From Nepenthes gracilis (lineage: Eukaryota; Streptophyta; Magnoliopsida; Caryophyllales; Nepenthaceae), in the NCBI GenBank assembly GCA_033239525.1, contig BSYO01000013.1, positions 5,604,501 to 5,668,500 on the forward strand: a stretch of 64,000 nt of DNA. Reading direction: 5' to 3'. Of this stretch, positions 57,903 to 64,000 are shown piece by piece. Each line of letters starts with the position of its first letter. Within the stretch, counting starts at the first letter, position 1. The position numbers and the translations under genes were made by a program. Under the pieces are notes generated by a model. It worked only from the letters and a program-made list of their open reading frames with translations. It had not been told where the DNA came from and made no database searches.

Positions 57903-60673
57903 CTAAATCAATGGTGGAAAACTGATCCATGCCACCACCACAAATATGACCACCATCAGTGAGTTCTGAAGCCTTGTTGCCCAAGAGGAGCTATGACTGC
58001 TAGTCTTCTGATGCTTTGAAATATCTATTTGAATTTCAAATCGGCAGCTACCCTGAGAAGGATCTGTTGTCGTCGTTGTGGCTAAACCACCAAACTGGCA
58101 CGATCCTGCAGTCTGGTTCATAGTCTGATAATACATATTATAAGCATAAGAGGCATTGCCGGCAGCATCCAGCGCCCCACACGATGATCCATACCCGAGG
58201 CTCGTGCAATCTGCATAGCTGCAAGCGTAACTGATGCTCGGTGCAAAATTTGGGTCAGAAAAGTTTGCTTGTGGTGATATCACACACCACCGCCTTTCTA
58301 AATACTTGACACCTTCAGCAGCTACAAGACTTCTGTTGTTGCCCATGTCTAATTTGTACTTGACACTTCCATCGTAGTAGAACATTCCCCAATGCCTCTC
58401 GAAATTCCCAGGTTGAATGCTCTTAGCGTCCTCATCGATGAGAGAAAATATGTAAATATCAGGTGGTGTGGAGCGTTTAGGTGTGCCTTTTCCCTGTAAT
58501 ATCCGGTTGATGAGCCCTTGGTTGAACCGCTGGGCATAGTTTATGTTGGCATTGGTGTCACCATCCGTTGGCCATCCTACTTCTCCAATAATGATAGGCA
58601 TCGAGCCAAAGCCATTTACCTCTAGGGCTGAAATGAGGGTATCGTAGTTAGCATCTAAGACATTGGTGTAGGTCATGGAACCATCTATGAGGGTGTTAGA
58701 GGAGTCATCAAAAAAGGCATAATTGATCGGGAAATTCGGGTCATTATAGAGGCTGATAAATGGATATATGTTGACGATTATGGGAGCGCCGTTGTTGTCA
58801 AGGAATTTAATGATGGAAATCATCAAATCATATATGTCTGACCTAAAGTTGCCTCCTGAGGGCAGACCACTTGCAGTTTGATAAACGTCTGCATTTAGTG
58901 GTATTGTAGCCTTTACTTTTTGACCTAAACCAGCTTCGATTAGGGCGGCTTGAACATTTTGAAGTGCCGGAAATGTCGTGTTTTGATAAGTATCTCCATA
59001 AGTTTTCAAGAACGGTTCATTTCCAACGGCTACATATCTGCAAAGTGTCACAATCAAATTTGCAATATTAATCCAATTTGTATAGTGCACAATGCAAATT
59101 GCAATCCTACTTCAACGTCCGTGGATGGAAAGAAAGTGGGAAACTAGAAACTATCATATTAATAATGTTTACATGGCTCTGTTTTTATTATTTCAGTCAA
59201 TCTAATATAATATTCTCCGAGAATTTAAATTACTTTAAATCATTTTTTATCACATCAAACAAAGTCTTCCTAGGTATATCTCTTCCTCCGTCATAGAAGT
59301 GCAAAAGCTACTTGCATTGCTTGAAAACAAAAAATGTGCAGGATGAAAGATCAGCCTAGCAAGCCCTAGCTTATAAGAGCCTGTCCTTCAACATGTTCGA
59401 CTCCTCAAAGTGACCTTAATGTGAAAGGTCAATAATACCAATATAACCTAACAATAACGCAATACCTTCTTTCAGAAGGACTAACTTGTTTGTGTTTCTC
59501 CAGGTTTTCTACAGGTTATTTCAGGGCCTCAAAATCCTAGTTGAACATTGCCTCCTGGTATCCTTTGTATAAAAAACAAAGGTTGTAGACCTTGACACAG
59601 GGGACAACCCACCGTTCGTTCGACAGGGTCAACCAACCCTGTTTTAAAACATTATAAATAAAAAGGAACTAGATATAAATTTATGTATAGTTGATTTGAA
59701 TTTCTTTTATAGACTCAACTGAATTTTTTTATTACTATATTATTTATTGACTGCTGTTATTGACTTATATCTGTGAGATTAGTCAAATTTTCACCATCTT
59801 TTTACCAACAATAATAACATAATTGTTTTAAACATTACTTTGTAAAAAATAGTAAAATTGTGGAAGTGTTTATTTTTAAAAAGATTTTATAAAATCATTG
59901 ACCCCATTGGAGAGAAATTCCTGGATGTGCCCCTGCCTTTAAACGATGTATTTTACAAGACCATAAAATATAGGAATAAAGCATCAAATCTACAAGTGGT
60001 GGTGTTAGAGCTCCAACAAGGGAGAGCCAATAGATGGCATAACAAAAAAATCGACCTATTCTTATAACATGGAAGGCCAAGACTAGAACAACATATTAAA
60101 ATATTATCCCGATATCCATATTTATTACTTTTAAAATGATATCAACCATTGTAAGAATAAAAAAACCCCAATGTCTAGAAGGATTATAATAAAACCTGAC
60201 TATAACACAAACCAGCAATTCCAATTTAAGAAATGATAGTTGCAATTTTGCCATGATATGATATTAAATAAAAAAAAGCTTCATAATCATCATATCTTGC
60301 TCTAGGAATGAAAGTTTATAGGAAAGAAAAGGGGAACTAACCTTATGTCAACCCCGTTATGAGAAATAAAAGTAGAGACATTTTGCGACACCCAATTCAC
60401 AGCAGCTTGGACACTGCCAGCAAGCAGTGCTAACATCTCATTGGGGACTCCAACTATAACCTGAATGCCAGAATTCCCGAGAGCCTCGAGGGCACTCTGA
60501 TCAGCTTCAAAGAGTTTCACCTTATTGAATCCATTGTCCTTCATCAGCTTCACAACTATGTCGGGCGGGAGGAGATGGGTGGCTTTTAGTCCCCAGTTGC
60601 AACCGAGGCCAAGGCCGCCCACTACTAAGCCTGCACCCATTAAGCACAGCAATAAGAAGGCATGAGAATCCAT
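57903..60673 (-). CDS. GPI-anchored glucan endo-1,3-beta-glucosidase (GH17 + X8/CBM43)
   Basis: Two exons, 60673-60342 and 59037-57903, GT-AG intron of 1304 bp, 488 residues. Signal peptide 1 to about 24; GH17 barrel about 25-345 ('[20 protein letters not shown]'); proton donor Glu118 in 'VAVGNEPF', nucleophile Glu263 in '[13 protein letters not shown]'; X8 domain about 360-445 with six Cys (362, 382, 387, 397, 424, 442); then a Ser-rich linker and a hydrophobic tail (about 468-488) typical of a GPI signal. The enzyme hydrolyses beta-1,3-glucan (callose) at the cell surface, and X8 binds it. The 'CNWG...HPLPPDIVV' and 'RHWG.F..DG' features and intron position after 'DIR' match the Arabidopsis 'glucan endo-1,3-beta-glucosidase 5/6' group as I remember it. 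All key residues present; likely functional. Confidence 0.93.
59038..60341 (-). other. Intron of the GH17 gene
   Basis: 1304-bp intron, donor AAG|GTTAGT, acceptor ACTTTGCAG, splitting an Arg codon just before the catalytic 'YVAVGNEP'. AT-rich, with a slightly GC-richer patch near 59340-59640. No nested gene or clear transposon seen. Confidence 0.85.
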
Positions 60674-60734
60674 ATTTCTCCTCCTTAGTTTCCTTTCTTC
60701 TTGTGGATTTTCAGCTTTTTTGTCTGTTCATGAC

Positions 60735-60741
60735 TATATAA
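60735..60741 (-). promoter_or_regulatory. Candidate TATA box of the GH17 gene
   Basis: Minus-strand ATTATATAGTC is about 65 bases before the ATG. A second candidate, CATATATATATTCC at about 60893-60905, would give a longer leader including the CT-rich tract at 60840-60870. Sequence cannot decide between them. Confidence 0.3.
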
Positions 60742-60909
60742 TTAGGAAAAGGAAAAAGACAAACAAACAGTAACCAATTTCCCAAGGTAAGGGAAGGAAC
60801 CATATGCAAGTTTGGGAAGGACTTGCAGTGATTCCCTTGGAGAGACTGCAGAGAAAGAGAGAGGCAGAGGAAATGGAAATCTTACAAGGAAGGAATATAT
60901 ATATGAACT

Positions 60910-61741
60910 AATTGGTAAAGCAACCTTTTATGCTGATAATCTTTGAAAGCTTTCTCTCATAACAAAGGATCAACCTTTTAAAAGTGAGTTTTGATATGAC
61001 CTTTTTAAATGTTAGTCATTCTTTTAATAATTTGGTGACTTTAAAAATAATGTAGAGTAGAGATTGAGATAATATTGATTATATTATTTTAATCTTAACA
61101 TTTTATATTGTAACGATAATACTTAACCGTTTGGAGGATAAGAATATCTAACATTGGAAATTATTTCAACAAAATGCTTTAGTGCTGGAAGTATGTTGGA
61201 TTGCTGATGGTGACACTTTCTATCATTTGTTTTGTGCTTAAGACTTCAAGAGTCTTCGAATGAAAGAAAAGATCATCATGAAAGTTCTGAGTGGACCAGC
61301 CATCTTTTTCAAAGTGATGTGTTGAGGATTACGTGTAAATAGAGAAACAAAAAACAATTTGCAGTGGAGAAAAAAAGGGCTAAACATCTTTAAATCATAG
61401 CTTGTACCCGTGATTAGATTTAATATAACCACAATGTCAAAGGAAACAGTGATCGACTCCCTTTCAAACCAAACAATTTTACGGTATTGCCGAGATGTCT
61501 TCTATCTTCCTAGCATGAGTTCAGAATCTCCATATTACAATGTAATAATTTTAGTGATGTGTTAATGCTCACCCTTTGGGACGATATCTGCTTATCTACA
61601 AAGGTTTCGGCTATGCCATGCCATATTCATTGTATCCTGACAGAAAATCATATACCAGAAACAAAAATGAAAAAACAATGAGCAGCAACAATTTAAAACA
61701 CATGCAGAAATGATAGCATGCAAGTCTTCCAGGAATTGAAT
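60910..61741. other. GH17 upstream region
   Basis: AT-rich sequence upstream of the GH17 gene. A plus-strand segment near 61140-61250 has a faint LINE-like 'DGDT.YHLF' reading but too short to call. No gene supported. Confidence 0.3.
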
Positions 61742-61876
61742 ACTGATGTAAATATGCCGATACTTTCTCATTAGCTTATAATTTTTAGATTTTTTTTTTC
61801 CTTTTAATATATCCAATATTAATAAATATTACCTAATATGTCCTATACTGATATCAATACCTATATTTTTATCCAC
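61742..61876. mobile_element. hAT-like MITE, ATATCG-rich family, short copy
   Basis: 135 bp flanked by perfect 8-bp direct repeats AATTGAAT (61734-61741, 61877-61884). Ends ACTGATGTAAATATGCCG and, from the right, GTGGATAAAAATATAGG. Interior retains 'ATATCCAATATTAATAAATA' and 'CTGATATCAATACC'. Shorter than other copies, with an internal T run. Confidence 0.8.
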
Positions 61877-62296
61877 AATTGAATATGATTATCATAAGGG
61901 CTCTATCTATCAATTATTAAGGCCAAATCGATTATTTTCTACATGGACCAAATTATCAATCAACCACAAATAAATGCATATAAACCCCAACTCTAATTTG
62001 GGGTTTGCATGCGGCTCAAATCACACAAAGAACTCACAACATACAATCATGATTTATGCGAATAACTTCTCAATTGCACAAGAATGATAATCATATAGGT
62101 AGATTTATCAATCGACAGTGCATCTGGTTTTGGGATAGCTTTACGCATAAATCTTCTTCCTAACATGAAAATTCTATCGAAATTCAGCTAACTGGTTTAA
62201 AATGCAACGTGCCTGGGTGTTCACGAAAAGAACCGGTAGTTCCTGTGTGCATAATAAGTTTGTTGAGAGAATTTGAGGCAAGCATAGAGTAAATGT

Positions 62297-64000
62297 CATG
62301 ATCTAGGAACCCAATATATACAGGTCAAAAATAAAATTGATAACAATATTTTCATCAATCATAAAAACCCAACCCGGGTGTAACAATCATACACAAACAG
62401 AACCCAACATGATAAAACCCGCACAAGATCTCATCATATATGAGCCCGGACAAATATAATACACGACCTGCTATCCACAATCGCAAGGGAGGTATTGAAC
62501 ATAACAACTCATCAACATAATGATATAACTATAATATTTCTCATACAATGATCAGGGCCATCATCTGGCCATAAATAATAACCATAACACATCCTCGAGA
62601 TAAAAAATATACCAAATATAACATCTCCACTAGCCAAAAAGGATATCCGAGATCGATCACGTCCGAGTTCCTGCAAGCGCATCCATACCACTAGTCTGAA
62701 GGAATAAAATATGAAAACGTGAGCATAGAACTCAACAAGTATCATTATATAAAAACAATACTCATAAATCAGAAATAAGGATATCACATAGTAATCACGT
62801 AAAACAAAACACAATGTCCGTGAAATCCCTGAAAATCGAGGAGATTTCTCGTACTAAATCATCGTCTGTATCAAATAGTCCCTCCAAGACATAATGGTAA
62901 TAAATAACGATCCGATCAAAGACGATATCATATCATATGATTCGAGATCACATTACATAATCGCGACCGTCACCACATCTGTGTGGGACATAAACCATCG
63001 TCCGGATCTAAATCTTACAATGCAGAAATCGAATAAAGACCATCGGAACTAAAACATAAATCAAAATACATTCCGAGTTTATCACATATTTATACATATA
63101 AGACATTCCTATTGCCCAACTGTGGGCCAATCAGTGTATCTCACAATCATCATCCACCCAAATACATGTAGAACTACAAAAGTATGCACGGAATTGGAGA
63201 ACCAAAGATAAATAATACTAATTTGAGGAAGGGTTACCCTCGTCCGGTAACTATGGCTATATCGGCTGCGATTTAAGCCAGCAGCTCAAGGCTATCCATG
63301 TTCTCTATCTCCTATAGATTAGGAACTTGCTTACTATGTTTTACCACCCGTGACTTTGGGTGCAACCTCAAATTTTAGTTATATATTAGGACGTCTGAAT
63401 ATATTAGTTTTCCGTCAATTCCTTACGATGGTTCTCATTTAAATACACAGTGGGGTAGACCAGCTACTAAATGTCTCAATCTTCCTTCCAGCGGAAGTGG
63501 CCATACCATATACGTTCCTGTTGGGACTAAACCTTTCCGTCAGGAACGGTACCAATAACTCGTACCTCGGATCACAAATAACGACCCATCGGGTCTCGGA
63601 CTACCATAGTCCCGTAGTGATCCCGCCCCCGGCAGTATGCATGATCAATACAAGGCCTGGTTCATGGTTCCACAATATACGAATATACAAATATACATAT
63701 ATATACTGTCCGGTGTCCGAAAACCCTCTAAATCATAAATACTAGTGTAAAACCACCGCACGATCAATAAAACATACATGCATGTACACAATTTAATAAA
63801 TTTGGGGTATATAAAAATACATGCATGTTAGTAAAATCTCTCACAGCGATCAAAATATATCAGAAATTAAATCAGACCAAGAATATGGTTAGAAGATACT
63901 TGCATCGATTTTATACTCTAAGATCTGAAGAAAGGACATCCCGAAGCACCAAATTGGGCCTTTCTTTCTCCTACCTCACGCGCGCTTGCGCGCTGCCCTT
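62297..64000 (+). mobile_element. Long LTR of the intronic family, cut by the window end
   Basis: Starts TGTCATGATCTAGGAACCC and shares, in order, the blocks of the intron copies: 'TGCAAGCGCATCCATACC..TAGTCTGAAGG' (62670), 'GGAGAACCAAAGATAA' (63195), 'GATTTAAGCCAGCAG', 'CCGTCAATTCCTTACGATGG' (63414), a block with 'GATACTTGCATCGATTTTA' (63895) and the start of a pyrimidine-rich and GC-rich section (63960-64000). About 1.7 kb visible; the 3' end lies outside. Less decayed and less AT-rich than the other copies, so perhaps younger. It is an LTR of a complete element or a solo LTR; the window does not tell. Confidence 0.6.

Noticed and set aside
61140..61330. LINE reverse-transcriptase fragment
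   Set aside because: Only about eight residues resemble a LINE motif; too short and broken to support.
1..64000. CRISPR array, operon, prophage or other prokaryotic system
   Set aside because: The window is plant nuclear DNA with spliced genes; regular spaced repeats are absent and the tandem repeats seen are microsatellites or LTR-internal arrays.

Overview
The window is AT-rich nuclear DNA from a flowering plant. The evidence is the gene content (a plastid-targeted fatty-acid synthase, a pectin methylesterase inhibitor-like protein and a GPI-anchored plant GH17 glucanase), GT-AG introns, pyrimidine-rich leaders, and plant-type transposons of nearly every class. I cannot place the species from sequence alone; the long, transposon-filled introns suggest a woody or otherwise repeat-rich genome.

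Layout. 1-8000: a decayed minus-strand Ty3/gypsy element with a second RNase H like the Tat clade, split by a long terminal repeat (LTR) inserted in its integrase. 9331-26528 (+): a six-exon gene for a 260-residue single-span membrane protein (DUF7642-type, PH-like fold inferred). Its introns 1 and 4 are 8.4 and 7.2 kb and hold nested LTRs, DNA-transposon ends, a LINE ORF1 fossil and a copia solo LTR with perfect 5-bp target duplications. 26.6-34.0 kb: intergenic, with MITEs, an inverted repeat and a local duplication. 34026-42874 (+): 13-exon KASII (3-oxoacyl-ACP synthase II, 564 residues), complete with its Cys-His-His triad; its introns carry SINEs and MITEs. 43.3-45.3 kb: SINE copies and a gypsy-like LTR with internal minisatellite. 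45448-46056 (-): intronless PMEI-like gene. 47.4-48.8 kb: exon-like stretches on the minus strand that I cannot name. 49.0-51.5 kb: a LINE ORF2 fossil interrupted by a foldback element. 52.8-54.0 kb: an LTR element reduced to two LTRs around about 99 bp. 57903-60673 (-): two-exon GH17 beta-1,3-glucanase with X8 domain and GPI signal. 62.3-64.0 kb: another member of the long LTR family, cut by the window edge.

The four protein-coding genes act separately (unknown membrane role, plastid fatty-acid elongation, apoplastic enzyme inhibition, callose or cell-wall glucan turnover); nothing suggests a cluster. I found no new biological system. The most distinctive content is the record of nested insertions: a MITE family with 8-bp target duplications, a family of roughly 2-kb LTRs without internal regions, and an element with almost no internal sequence.
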